From assembly GCA_013360215.1 (NCBI GenBank), contig JABWCP010000001.1, forward strand, positions 281,225-345,224: DNA of 64,000 bases, read 5' to 3'. Source of the stretch: a bacterium. GTDB taxonomy: Bacteria; CLD3; SB21. Position 1 is the stretch's first letter. The number at the start of each line of letters is the position of its first letter. Made by a program: the position numbers and the translations under genes. Shown piece by piece: positions 38,605-47,986 of this stretch. Below the pieces are notes generated by a model. That model had not been told where the DNA came from and ran no database searches. It was given only the letters and a program-made list of their open reading frames with translations.

Positions 38605-39954
38605 ATGACCATGACATCACATCCCCTCAATATTGCGAACTCGGAAAAATACTATCAAAGAGCTTTGCCGCTTATTCCGGCGGGAACGCAAACGCTGGCC
38701 AAAGGACCGGGTCAATATGTGAACGGTTTTGCCCCCAAATATCTCGATCGCGGAAAAGGTGCGCACGTGTGGGATGTGGATGGAAATGAATTTATTGATT
38801 GGACGATGGGCGTAGGGCCGCTATCCCTCGGGTATGCATACCCTGCGGTAGATCGCGCGATATCCGATCAACTGAGAAAAGGAATCACTTTTTCGTTGAT
38901 GCATCCATTGGAAGTCGAAGTCGCTGAGTTAATACACGACGTGGTGCCCAATGCCGAATGCGTACGATTTAGTAAAACCGGGGCCGATGTAACAAGTGCC
39001 GCAATCCGACTTGCCCGCGCTTATACCGGGCGCGACAAGGTATTGTGTTGCGGATATCATGGATGGCACGATTGGTATATCGGCGTGACAGACCGTCACC
39101 TCGGAATACCTGACGCGGTACGCGCGATGTCGTTCACGTTTGCGTATAATGATATCGCGTCGGTCGAGGCCTCTATAGACGAAAACACGGCGTGTGTCAT
39201 ACTCGAACCGATCGTTTTTGAAGAGCCTCAAGACAACTTTCTGCATAAACTGCGTGCATTATGCGATCGCCACGGGGTACTGCTCATTTTTGACGAAATG
39301 TGGACCGGTTTTCGTATCGCCATTGGCGGTGCTCAAGAATATTTTGACGTCCATGCCGATCTCGCTTGCTTTTCCAAAGCTATCGCTAACGGCATGCCTT
39401 TGTCGGTGTTAACGGGGCGCGCCGATATCATGCGGCTTCTAGAAAAAGATGTTTTCTTCTTTACGACATTTGGCGGTGAAGCGCTCTCCCTAGCGGCCTG
39501 CAAAGCAACGCTGGCCGAGTTGAGCATCCATGATGTGCCGTCTTATCTCAGGTCGATGGGTATAAAAATCAAAGACGGTTATAACCAAATCGCACAGGAC
39601 ATGAACTTAGCCTTTACCAAGTGCGTCGGCTTGCCATTTCGAAGTATGGTGACATTTGATCCAGCGGCCGGCAACCCTCTTGAGATGAAATCATTGCTAC
39701 AACAGGAGTTGATTCGACGCGGTATCTTGTGGGGCGGATTTCACAATATGAGTTATGGTCATTCGGAAGCAGATATTCAAACCACACTTGCGGCTTATGC
39801 GGAGTCTCTGGAAATATTGGGAAAAGCCGTCGGTGATCATACCGTGCGTGAAAAACTTGCCGGACTACCCATCGAACCGGTATTTCGAAAAACTACAAAT
39901 TTTAACACTAAGCCGGCTGTATCACTCACAAAACCGGATGTTACTACGAAATAA
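38605..39954 (+). CDS. Class III aminotransferase (GSA-aminomutase-like)
   Basis: 449 residues. PLP Lys in CFSKAIANGMPLSVLTG; FDEMWTGFRIA and GVGPLSLGYAYPAVD are fold-type I landmarks. Similar to glutamate-1-semialdehyde aminomutase, but its place among sugar genes argues for transamination of a keto or aldehyde sugar. The C-terminus has a polar extension of about 25 residues. Confidence 0.85.
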   Translation: MTMTSHPLNIANSEKYYQRALPLIPAGTQTLAKGPGQYVNGFAPKYLDRGKGAHVWDVDGNEFIDWTMGVGPLSLGYAYPAVDRAISDQLRKGITFSLMHPLEVEVAELIHDVVPNAECVRFSKTGADVTSAAIRLARAYTGRDKVLCCGYHGWHDWYIGVTDRHLGIPDAVRAMSFTFAYNDIASVEASIDENTACVILEPIVFEEPQDNFLHKLRALCDRHGVLLIFDEMWTGFRIAIGGAQEYFDVHADLACFSKAIANGMPLSVLTGRADIMRLLEKDVFFFTTFGGEALSLAACKATLAELSIHDVPSYLRSMGIKIKDGYNQIAQDMNLAFTKCVGLPFRSMVTFDPAAGNPLEMKSLLQQELIRRGILWGGFHNMSYGHSEADIQTTLAAYAESLEILGKAVGDHTVREKLAGLPIEPVFRKTTNFNTKPAVSLTKPDVTTK

Positions 39955-39977
39955 TTAAACCGATCGTTAACAACACT

Positions 39978-40808
39978 ATGACATCTTCCGCTTCCAATAT
40001 GCCAGTTGATCTATTTTCACTGCAAGGCCGCGTGGCCATAGTTACCGGTGCGTTGGGGTTGCTCGGTCAACAGCATTGCCGCGCCCTGACCGAAGCGGGG
40101 GCATCGGTTGTCGTTTGCGACCTGGACGGCGACAAGTGCCGTGCTTTAGCCGAAACGCTGGGCCCCGGAGCGTTTGGTATTGGCGTCGACATCACAAATC
40201 CGGATTCGATCGGCACTCTCAAGGACGAAACTCTAAAGCGATATCAGAAGTTGGATATTCTCGTCAACAACGCGGCCATCAATGACGCCGTTGAGCATAG
40301 CGTTTCAAAGACGGACGTGTCGCAATTCGAAAACTATGCACTGAGTCACTGGAAAAAATCAATAGACGTCAACGTGACCGGCAATTTTTTATGCAATCAG
40401 ATTTTGGGAACGGAGATGACGCGTCGCGGTTCCGGAAGCATTATCCAGATTGCATCCACCTACGGCATCGTGGCACCGGATCAGCGGTTATATCGGGACG
40501 CGCAGGGAAAGCAAACCTTTTACAAGGCCGTATCGTATCCCGTTAGTAAAGCGGCCATCTTGTCCATGACACGTTATCTCGCGGCGTACTGGGGAGGTAC
40601 GGGCGTACGCATCAACGCGCTATCGCCCGGCGGCGTAGAAAACGGGCAAGATGATTTTTTTATCGCTTCGTACGCGGCACGAACGCCAATGGGACGAATG
40701 GCAAGGCCTACAGACTATAAGGGTGCGCTGATCTTTTTAGCGAGTGATGCATCCGGCTATATGAACGGCGCGAACCTCGTCGTCGACGGAGGATGGACGA
40801 TATGGTAG
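39978..40808 (+). CDS. Short-chain dehydrogenase/reductase
   Basis: 276 residues. Cofactor motif TGALGLLGQQH (GxxxGxG), NNAA, catalytic Ser region QIASTYG, and the K of the SDR YxxxK box in YPVSKAA. An insertion (YRDAQGKQTFYKAV) lies just before it. VVCDLDGD after strand 2 suggests NAD preference. Likely oxidises or reduces a sugar intermediate of this cluster. Confidence 0.88.
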   Translation: MTSSASNMPVDLFSLQGRVAIVTGALGLLGQQHCRALTEAGASVVVCDLDGDKCRALAETLGPGAFGIGVDITNPDSIGTLKDETLKRYQKLDILVNNAAINDAVEHSVSKTDVSQFENYALSHWKKSIDVNVTGNFLCNQILGTEMTRRGSGSIIQIASTYGIVAPDQRLYRDAQGKQTFYKAVSYPVSKAAILSMTRYLAAYWGGTGVRINALSPGGVENGQDDFFIASYAARTPMGRMARPTDYKGALIFLASDASGYMNGANLVVDGGWTIW

Positions 40809-41305
40809 ACAATGCGCCCCTGCGCGGACGCATCGCGCCCATCAAATTATTGCTGACCGACGTAGACGGCGTACTTACTGATAACGGCGTGTACTATACG
40901 GATCAAGGCGAAGCGGCAAAGCGATTTTCAATACGCGACGGCATGGGCGTGGATCGTTTGCGAAAACTGAGATCTGTCGAGACGGGAATCATCACCGGAG
41001 AAACTTCTGTTTCCGTCACTCATCGCGCCGCTAAGCTCGGTATTGTAGAATTACACATAGGCATATCCGATAAATACAACACCCTACTTCAAATACTTGA
41101 AAGAAGAAACCTGACCTGGGATGAAGTCGCTTATATAGGCGATGATTTCAATGACATTGAAGTGTTACGCGCGGTGGGTTTTTCGGCATGCCCGGCCGAT
41201 GCCATGCCGCCGGTCATCAATGTCTCACATTATTGGTGCCGACACAACGGCGGCCAGGGTGCCTTCCGCGAGCTGGCTGAGCTAATCATAGAATACAAAC
41301 CATAG
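40802..41305 (+). CDS. KdsC-like HAD phosphatase
   Basis: 167 residues from ATG 40802 (GGAGG at 40788-40792, 9 bases upstream); an ATG at 40793 touches that ribosome site and is less likely. HAD motif I is LLTDVDGVLTDNG, and motif IV YIGDDFNDIE. This C0-type family removes phosphate from Kdo-8-P or NulO-9-P. It overlaps the SDR gene by 7 bases. Confidence 0.9.
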   Translation: MVDNAPLRGRIAPIKLLLTDVDGVLTDNGVYYTDQGEAAKRFSIRDGMGVDRLRKLRSVETGIITGETSVSVTHRAAKLGIVELHIGISDKYNTLLQILERRNLTWDEVAYIGDDFNDIEVLRAVGFSACPADAMPPVINVSHYWCRHNGGQGAFRELAELIIEYKP

Positions 41306-41325
41306 ACCAATCGGAGTGAAATGTC

Positions 41326-42231
41326 ATGCGCAAGCGAGAAGTCAAAATCGGTAAATCAACCGTTGGCGACGGGCACCCCGTCTATGTAATCGCGGAAATA
41401 GGCATCAATCACAATGGCTCCCTCGACGTAGCCAAAAAAATGATTGACGGTGCCGTATTTGCCGGGTGCAATGCGGTTAAATTTCAGAAAAGAACACCTG
41501 AACTTTGCGTACCAAAAGATCAGTGGTACAGCGAGCGCGATACGCCGTGGGGACGCATGAGTTACATCGAATACCGTAATCGTATGGAGTTTACGTCGCA
41601 AGAGTACGCGCAAATTGATGTTTATTGCAGGGAAAAAGGGATTGACTGGTTCGCATCTTGTTGGGACGAAGAAGCCGTCGATTTTATCGACCATTTTGAT
41701 CCGCCGTGTTACAAAGTGGCTTCCGCAAGCTTGACGGATATCGCATTGCTGAAGCGCCTGGAAAAAACCGGAAAGCCGATTATTATTTCTACAGGGATGT
41801 CAACCATCCATGAGATTGAGACCGCGGTCGCGACAGTTCCGCACGAACAGTTATTGATCGCACACACGACCTCCGCCTATCCTTGTAAAGCCGAAGAGCT
41901 AAATCTTCGTATGATTCAAACGCTGCGTGAAAAATATCCTACGATCCCTGTCGGTTACTCGGGGCACGAAACTGGCTTGACGCCGACATGGTCGGCCGTG
42001 AGTCTGGGTGCCTGTTTTGTCGAGCGGCATATCACACTGGATCGCGCCATGTGGGGCACCGATCAAGCCGCTTCGGTCGAAATTATCGGATTGCACCATC
42101 TCGTGCGTGACATTCGCGATATCGAAAAAGCGCTCGGCGACGGCGTGAAGAAAGTCTATATGAGTGAAATTTCACCTATGCAGAAACTAAGACGTGTGCC
42201 GGCGTCCGCTATTAGTCAAAAGGCTGTCTAG
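41326..42231 (+). CDS. neuB: NeuB-family PEP-dependent ulosonic acid synthase, no SAF domain
   Basis: 301 residues. TIM-barrel NeuB domain: VIAEIGINHNGSLDVAKKMI, AVKFQKRTP, STGMSTIHEIE, VGYSGHETGL and HITLDRAMWGTDQAASVE. NeuB condenses PEP with an aldose or its phosphate. The usual C-terminal SAF (antifreeze-like) domain is absent: the protein ends about 40 residues after the barrel. With KdsC- and SpsF-like genes it indicates a CMP-ulosonic acid product. Confidence 0.88.
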   Translation: MRKREVKIGKSTVGDGHPVYVIAEIGINHNGSLDVAKKMIDGAVFAGCNAVKFQKRTPELCVPKDQWYSERDTPWGRMSYIEYRNRMEFTSQEYAQIDVYCREKGIDWFASCWDEEAVDFIDHFDPPCYKVASASLTDIALLKRLEKTGKPIIISTGMSTIHEIETAVATVPHEQLLIAHTTSAYPCKAEELNLRMIQTLREKYPTIPVGYSGHETGLTPTWSAVSLGACFVERHITLDRAMWGTDQAASVEIIGLHHLVRDIRDIEKALGDGVKKVYMSEISPMQKLRRVPASAISQKAV

Positions 42232-42235
42232 TCCT

Positions 42236-43003
42236 ATGTCTAATACCAGCCTGGCAGCAACCGTACTTGTACTTGTCGGCGCGGTGATCATTATTGGCCT
42301 TGAAAGAATCAAGCCCTACGATGCACGGCAGCATTTTTTTCGGCAGGAACTAGTGACGGATTTCTTTTACTACAACGCTTTTCAAAGTTTCATTCTCGGC
42401 CTCGTGATATCCGCCATAATTGGCTGGTTGGATACTGTTTGCGGCAGAATTCACATCCCATTCTTCTTAGCATGGCCGTTCCTAGGACAACTTGCATTTT
42501 TCCTGGTACTTCACGATTTCTATATTTATTGGTTTCATCGCTGGCAACACCGCATTACGATACTCTGGCGCATTCATGAAGCACATCACTCCGCACGCAG
42601 TGTGGACTGGGTCTCGGGTATGCGATCGCATGCATTAGAAATTCTGATTAACCAAACGATAGAATTTGCGCCGATCGTTTTACTTGGCGCTTCACCGGAG
42701 ATCATCGTCTGGAAGGCGGCCATTGACGCGATCTGGGGAATGTATATTCACTCGAATATCAACGTTAAGTCAGGACGTCTGCAATATTTGATCAACGGTC
42801 CTGAAATGCATCGCTGGCATCATGCTGTCCATGATACCCAGGCGTATAACAAAAACTTTTCTACAAAGCTGGCCATGTGGGATTGGATGTTCGGTACCGC
42901 ATTTTTTCCGAAAGATCGAAAGCCCGAAGCGTATGGTTTGGATCATTCACATTTTCCGAATGGTTTTTTTAGGCAGTTCCTTTATGCATTCAGAAAGTCG
43001 TAA
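42236..43003 (+). CDS. Fatty acid hydroxylase / sterol desaturase superfamily membrane protein
   Basis: 255 residues from ATG 42236, which directly follows the neuB stop. Several membrane helices and the di-iron histidine boxes HDFYIYWFHRWQH, HEAHH and HRWHH. Such enzymes hydroxylate or desaturate lipids or acyl chains; here it may act on a lipid carrier or acyl group of the surface glycan (inference). Confidence 0.87.
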   Translation: MSNTSLAATVLVLVGAVIIIGLERIKPYDARQHFFRQELVTDFFYYNAFQSFILGLVISAIIGWLDTVCGRIHIPFFLAWPFLGQLAFFLVLHDFYIYWFHRWQHRITILWRIHEAHHSARSVDWVSGMRSHALEILINQTIEFAPIVLLGASPEIIVWKAAIDAIWGMYIHSNINVKSGRLQYLINGPEMHRWHHAVHDTQAYNKNFSTKLAMWDWMFGTAFFPKDRKPEAYGLDHSHFPNGFFRQFLYAFRKS

Positions 43004-43006
43004 GTG

Positions 43007-43332
43007 ATGGCTTGGATTTATCTTCTCATTGCCGGTGTTTTAGAAATAGGATGGGTTATTTGCCTGCGTTTATCCGAGGGGTTCACACGCGTGATCCCGA
43101 TGATAGGTTACGCTGTTTTCGGGTTATTAGCCGCTTTTTCTTGAGCAAAGCACTTAAAACCATGCACGTAGGAACCGCGTATGCCATTTGGATGGGAATT
43201 GCCGTAACGGGAACGACGCTAACGAGTGTTCTTGTATACAAAGAGCCGACTTCCTGGATAAGAGTCGCATTCGTCGGATTAATCGTATTTGGAATTGTCG
43301 GCTTGCAACTTACTTCTCCACAAAAACCATAG
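43007..43332 (+). pseudogene. SMR-family (Gdx/SugE-like) exporter, frame broken at a T5 run
   Basis: ATG 43007 reads an SMR N-terminus (MAWIYLLIAGVLEIGW with the conserved Glu) to TGA at 43142-43144. The rest of the protein (LSKALKTMHVGTAYAIWMGI onward) is in the -1 frame to 43332. One extra T in the run at 43135-43139 would join them into a normal protein of about 108 residues with AAFFLSKAL at the seam. Either a recent mutation, an assembly error, or -1 slippage on the T-run. The intact family exports small cations such as guanidinium. Confidence 0.8.
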
Positions 43333-43341
43333 GCCAAAACC

Positions 43342-43794
43342 ATGGACGCCATCGATGTGAAACGACGGAATATTCTAATTTTCGTGATATCAGTTTTTGT
43401 ACTGCTCGTTGCAACCCATGACGGCGAATTTTGGCCATTTTCTATTTTTCCGATGTTCTCCAAAGCAGGACAACCTTGGCAACGCATCGTGATAAGGAAA
43501 GTAGAGGCCGCGCCTTCAAATGATTATTACGCACTTGATGAATTGCCGGGATTCCCGATTGCGTTGGATGCCTATGGTGTCGAAGCCATTGACGTTGCCG
43601 ATTTTGTTCGCCATACGACGCATTGGACACCGCAACGCCTTCAAGCATTATCTCATTTGTTACAATCGCGACCGAGTTCGCAGCAATGGCTTGTTATGCG
43701 AGTTGATGGCCAGAAGACCATCGATGGAATTCGTATTCAGGCTGTACCACTACTGCTCTTCAACGATAGCTCCGTTTTCGAGGTCACTCCATGA
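43342..43794 (+). CDS. Small membrane-anchored protein paired with an HTTM-like gene
   Basis: 150 residues with one N-terminal helix followed by the motif FWPFSIFPMFS, then a soluble domain. WPFS/PMFS-type proteins often sit beside HTTM or DoxX-like membrane proteins. It overlaps the next gene by 4 bases. Function unknown. Confidence 0.7.
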   Translation: MDAIDVKRRNILIFVISVFVLLVATHDGEFWPFSIFPMFSKAGQPWQRIVIRKVEAAPSNDYYALDELPGFPIALDAYGVEAIDVADFVRHTTHWTPQRLQALSHLLQSRPSSQQWLVMRVDGQKTIDGIRIQAVPLLLFNDSSVFEVTP

Positions 43795-44693
43795 ATCAAC
43801 TTTCAGCGCTACTATTTCAATCGTGGTATGCGTCGGATAACGACGAGAAATTTCATTTTCGCCTATTCGAATTTTTTGTTTTATCGGGCAGCATTTATTA
43901 TGCCTGGTCTTGGGCTGATTACATTCGCCAAATAAGCGACAATATACACCCACTAGGTATCGCGCAGCACGTGCCGATAGACTTCATGTATGGTAACATG
44001 ATTCCGCATTTATTTGCTATCGTGATAACGACATTGGCCTTTCTCATTTTTTTGGGACGCGCGCATCGCTACGCCCATGCAATAATTCTTGTGCTGTTGC
44101 ATTTATTACTCGTAGCGCGCGATGCGATGGGTGAAATCGGGCATAGCGCTAATTTCATCGGTCTGAGTGTTCTGGCTTTAGCTGTAGCCTATGCGTCTTG
44201 CGGCCAGGACGGCGAAAGACGACGCATGGCACTGGGACTGACTGTTTTTTTTATCGGACTGGGATATGTATCCGCCGCGCTATGCAAGCTGATTGCCACC
44301 GGCGTTTTTTGGCCTGATGGTATGCACCTCGCTCTGTGGATCGCAGAGAAAAAAATAGACACAATCGCCCGCACGGGCATTTACGAAGCTAATCCGCTTC
44401 AGCAAATGGTTTTGACACATCACAGTGCAGGTACGTTGATGCTTGGTTTCGGTCTCACTGCGGAATTGCTGGGGTTCCTTATTTGGTGGAAACGATTTCG
44501 CCCGTACATCACCCTCTTGCTTGTGGCCATGCACACCGGCATATCGCTTACCATGAATATCCGCTTTGACTCCTTCATTTTGCAACTCCTTATTTTAGGT
44601 TTACCTTGGCCGATTTGGAAAAACAAAATATTAGACTACATCTCAAAAGTAAGCGGGAGTCGCAAAATCCTTAACAAAAATGCATCCGTATGA
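43791..44693 (+). CDS. HTTM-like multi-pass membrane protein
   Basis: 300 residues with about seven to eight membrane segments. Layout and motifs (FFVLSGSIYYAWSWADYI, FIGLGYVSAALCKL) resemble HTTM / vitamin-K-carboxylase-like membrane domains without their catalytic extension. Overlaps both neighbours by 4 bases, so it is tightly coupled to the small protein before it and DUF3047 after it. Confidence 0.65.
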   Translation: MNQLSALLFQSWYASDNDEKFHFRLFEFFVLSGSIYYAWSWADYIRQISDNIHPLGIAQHVPIDFMYGNMIPHLFAIVITTLAFLIFLGRAHRYAHAIILVLLHLLLVARDAMGEIGHSANFIGLSVLALAVAYASCGQDGERRRMALGLTVFFIGLGYVSAALCKLIATGVFWPDGMHLALWIAEKKIDTIARTGIYEANPLQQMVLTHHSAGTLMLGFGLTAELLGFLIWWKRFRPYITLLLVAMHTGISLTMNIRFDSFILQLLILGLPWPIWKNKILDYISKVSGSRKILNKNASV

Positions 44694-45376
44694 TATTTAT
44701 TGTCGTGTGGTTATTGTTGGCATTTTGGCCGATGCAAAAAAATCTGGTTGTTGAAGATTTTGAATCCGATGCACTCGGCGGTATTCCCGCCCGCTGGTAT
44801 AATCGCGACGGTACAGGGCGTCCAAATTCCTATAGCGCGGATCTTCGCAGAGGTTACCAATACGAAGTTCTGTCGGAAAAGCCCGGCAACCAATTTTTAC
44901 GATACAATGGATACCACGCAAAACACCTCGCGTTCCACTTTGTCAAGGATAGACATTGGTCAATTAAGAAATATCCCGTATTGACGTGGCGGTGGCGTGC
45001 ATGGAAACTTCCGATAGGAGCCAATGAAGCCTTGGATGAAAAAAATGATGCCGTTTTGAGCGTGTATGTTGTTTTTGACAAAGGAAATTGGGTAAGGCCG
45101 CCGCAGGTCATTCGTTATGTATGGAGTTCGACACTCCCTATCGGAACCATACTTACAAAATCCTCCGGGCGTCAGAAGATCGTGGTCATTGCCTCGGGAA
45201 ACAGAGACCTCGGCCAGTGGATCAACGTCACGCGTTCGATCTCAGACGATTATCAAAGCCTGTTCGGACATGCTGAAGTTCCTGATCCGATCTCTCTCCT
45301 CCTATTAAGCGATGCCGATGATACGCAAACATGGGCCATTGGCGACTATGATGATTTCTCCATAGGCAGCTTATGA
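44690..45376 (+). CDS. DUF3047-family secreted protein
   Basis: 228 residues with an N-terminal signal/anchor (about 1-18). DUF3047 landmarks are VLTWRWRAWKLPIGANE, VYVVFDKG and WINVTRSISDDY. The fold appears to be a beta-sandwich; a carbohydrate-related role is plausible from context, not shown. It overlaps the GT4 gene by 4 bases. Confidence 0.8.
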   Translation: MIFIVVWLLLAFWPMQKNLVVEDFESDALGGIPARWYNRDGTGRPNSYSADLRRGYQYEVLSEKPGNQFLRYNGYHAKHLAFHFVKDRHWSIKKYPVLTWRWRAWKLPIGANEALDEKNDAVLSVYVVFDKGNWVRPPQVIRYVWSSTLPIGTILTKSSGRQKIVVIASGNRDLGQWINVTRSISDDYQSLFGHAEVPDPISLLLLSDADDTQTWAIGDYDDFSIGSL

Positions 45377-46518
45377 AGCCCAAGGTTCTTCACTTTAAGA
45401 CAAATTTTCTCAATCCATCAGAGACGTTTATCGAACGACTTGTTACCGGCCACCAGACCTATGAGCCTATTTGCGCTTGCGCTAATCGCCGAACGCTTGC
45501 CAACAGTATCCGAACGTATGTAATGCCAAAAGATGGTATGACGGGATTAGTCAATCGCTATGAATTGATGCTCAATCGGACACCCCGATTTCTGGATAGA
45601 ATATTTGAGGATGAAAAACCGGATATCATCCATGCACACTTCGGGTTAGATGCATACCGTATGGTACAAATATCCAAAAAAACAAAAACACCGTTGATCG
45701 TTGGGTTCTACGGATCGGACGTCACACGACTTCCCAGAGAATTTGGATGGGAACGGCGATACGCAAGACTCGCGGCGCATGCGGACCATAGTATAGCACT
45801 ATCTTCGCATATGCGTGATCAGCTGATTCAGCTCCGGTTTCCGCCCGACAAAATATCCGTGGTTTATTTCGGCTTAGATCTAAATCGTTTTATTCATCAT
45901 TTACGACCGCATGGAAATCGGATCATGTTGGTCGGTCGAATGGTGGAAAAAAAAGGGTTTTCGACCGCCCTTCAAGCTGCTCAGATACTAAAACAAGACG
46001 GCATACCGTTCGAAATGCACTTCTACGGAGACGGTCCATTGTTGTCTTCGTTGCAGTCCTTGGTCCGGGAACGGAGCTTGCAGGATCGCGTTTCTTTTCA
46101 CGGCTTGGTAAGCAATGAGCAAATACGCCTTGCGTTACATCAAAATCATATCATGATTGTGCCAAGCCGGCGTGCACGCGATGGCGATGAAGAGGGATTG
46201 CCTAATACGCTTATTGAAGCGATGGCTTCCGGTTTACCGGTTGTCGCTTCCCGACACGCGGCGATTCCGGAAGTGATCCGGCACCAAACGGACGGCCTAT
46301 TGTTTGATGAAAATGACGTCCAAGCGCTTGCACTACACTTGAAGTATTTACTTGGGGCGCCAGAAAAAATGAAGAGCCTTTCCGTCAAAGCACGCCAACG
46401 CATCGAACAACTCGGTTTTTCCATTGACACGACCGTTCAAAAGATCGAAGATATTTATTCACACGTTTTGCAAAGTAAAAAATCCAAAACTCGTGATTTC
46501 ACTTTCCGAGCGCAATGA
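45373..46518 (+). CDS. Glycosyltransferase family 4
   Basis: 381 residues, GT-B fold. MLVGRMVEKKGFSTAL begins the donor domain; GLPNTLIEAMASGLPVV holds the E-x7-E motif. FGLDAYRM early suggests the HFG acceptor-side motif. Last plus-strand gene of this run; its 3' end overlaps the convergent wzx gene by 20 bases. Confidence 0.88.
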   Translation: MKPKVLHFKTNFLNPSETFIERLVTGHQTYEPICACANRRTLANSIRTYVMPKDGMTGLVNRYELMLNRTPRFLDRIFEDEKPDIIHAHFGLDAYRMVQISKKTKTPLIVGFYGSDVTRLPREFGWERRYARLAAHADHSIALSSHMRDQLIQLRFPPDKISVVYFGLDLNRFIHHLRPHGNRIMLVGRMVEKKGFSTALQAAQILKQDGIPFEMHFYGDGPLLSSLQSLVRERSLQDRVSFHGLVSNEQIRLALHQNHIMIVPSRRARDGDEEGLPNTLIEAMASGLPVVASRHAAIPEVIRHQTDGLLFDENDVQALALHLKYLLGAPEKMKSLSVKARQRIEQLGFSIDTTVQKIEDIYSHVLQSKKSKTRDFTFRAQ

Positions 46519-47986
46519 ATGCACGTCTGATCGTTTCCCGGTGAACCAAACCAAACTTCCAGCTTAACAAAAAAAATACAATCGCATAAATGACGAAGGA
46601 AATCACAAACCCTGATGCATGCTGCGAAGCATCCAATACTCTATAGCGTATAAACCAAGTTGCCAGCCCTGACAGCGCCGCCAAGATCAGTACTTTCAGA
46701 TAGTGATGGAAAGGAATGACTTTGTAAAACGGCAACTTCATGTGATTTCCGATTCGCCGCAACGCCATGCACCAGGCGGCCATATTGGCCAGCCAGGCGG
46801 CCACAGCTGTCCCTGTAATACCCCACCAATACGTAAACGGAACGCACAATAAGGTGTTTGTGAGTACGAGAAATAACGACAGGAACAAAATTCCTCTTTT
46901 ATCACCGAATGCCTGCAACGCGCCGCCATAGGATGTGACACGGTGAAGCACGATCAAAGAAAACACTTGAAATGGAATAATAGACGCCATATAGGACGAG
47001 CCAAACATCAGGCAAATGAAATCTTGGGCTGAAGCGATAAAAAAAATCGTAATCGGGACGACGATCATCGTCACGTTGCGTATTGCACTATGCCACAATG
47101 CCGTTAAACGCTGCCGATCTTCATCCATAATATGACGTACAAATTGACCGATCAGTGCCGAACTCACCGCATAAGGTATCACCGCAACGATCGGAATTTC
47201 TTGCGCTCCAATATTGTATTCCGCCAAAGCCACCGGTGTTAAAATCGCCGCCACGATAAATTTGTCCACATGTTTATTGAAACGGCTGATCAACGACGCC
47301 GAGCCGATGATAACGGAAAATCGGATCTGCGCTATGACGGATCCTTTGGCCAAGGACTCACGATCGGGAGGCAAAATCAGGTCCATGAGATACCATGACA
47401 TGACAAAACGAATGAAGGCATATGCGGCAAGCCCATAAATAGCATAGGACAATGGAAATTTAAGAATCAGCGGGACTGCCAAAGCCAAAAGCGTCATGAT
47501 GCTGGTAATAATCTGATACCATGCTGCATAAGTTGTTCGAGCGAACGCAATAAGAATATTGGTTACCGGCCATGTCGGAACCTCCAGAATCATAACAAGA
47601 GACATCCAGGGCAAAAACTGTTTTAGATATTCAATCTGACTTTTTTCCCACTCTGCACTGAGAAACGACTCTATTATCAAGGGCAAAAAGCCTATTGCGA
47701 GCCCTACGACCAATGCCATCAGCCCTACAATAGTGAAAGTCTGAAGGACTAAAGCGCGGCGTGCCTGAATTTCAGTTCGTTCAAAAAAATAAAAAATGCT
47801 GTCCGGAAAACCCATGGTCGCAATAAAGCGACCTACCTGAAAAATCATAAGTAAATAGCTCATCACGGCAAAATCAGATTTATCCAGCAACCGAACGATG
47901 ATAATGGCTGTCAAAAGATCAATACCCGTAGTCACAATGCCGGCAGCGGTTACGACAAATGCCTTTTTTCCTAATGCAGATGACAT
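46499..47986 (-). CDS. Wzx-type polysaccharide flippase (MOP superfamily)
   Basis: 495 residues with about 12-14 membrane helices in the polysaccharide-transport pattern. Would move undecaprenyl-linked repeat units across the inner membrane. No Wzy polymerase is obvious in the window. It overlaps the upstream glycosyltransferase gene by 16 bases. Confidence 0.87.
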   Translation of the reverse strand: MSSALGKKAFVVTAAGIVTTGIDLLTAIIIVRLLDKSDFAVMSYLLMIFQVGRFIATMGFPDSIFYFFERTEIQARRALVLQTFTIVGLMALVVGLAIGFLPLIIESFLSAEWEKSQIEYLKQFLPWMSLVMILEVPTWPVTNILIAFARTTYAAWYQIITSIMTLLALAVPLILKFPLSYAIYGLAAYAFIRFVMSWYLMDLILPPDRESLAKGSVIAQIRFSVIIGSASLISRFNKHVDKFIVAAILTPVALAEYNIGAQEIPIVAVIPYAVSSALIGQFVRHIMDEDRQRLTALWHSAIRNVTMIVVPITIFFIASAQDFICLMFGSSYMASIIPFQVFSLIVLHRVTSYGGALQAFGDKRGILFLSLFLVLTNTLLCVPFTYWWGITGTAVAAWLANMAAWCMALRRIGNHMKLPFYKVIPFHHYLKVLILAALSGLATWFIRYRVLDASQHASGFVISFVIYAIVFFLLSWKFGLVHRETIRRAFIALGK

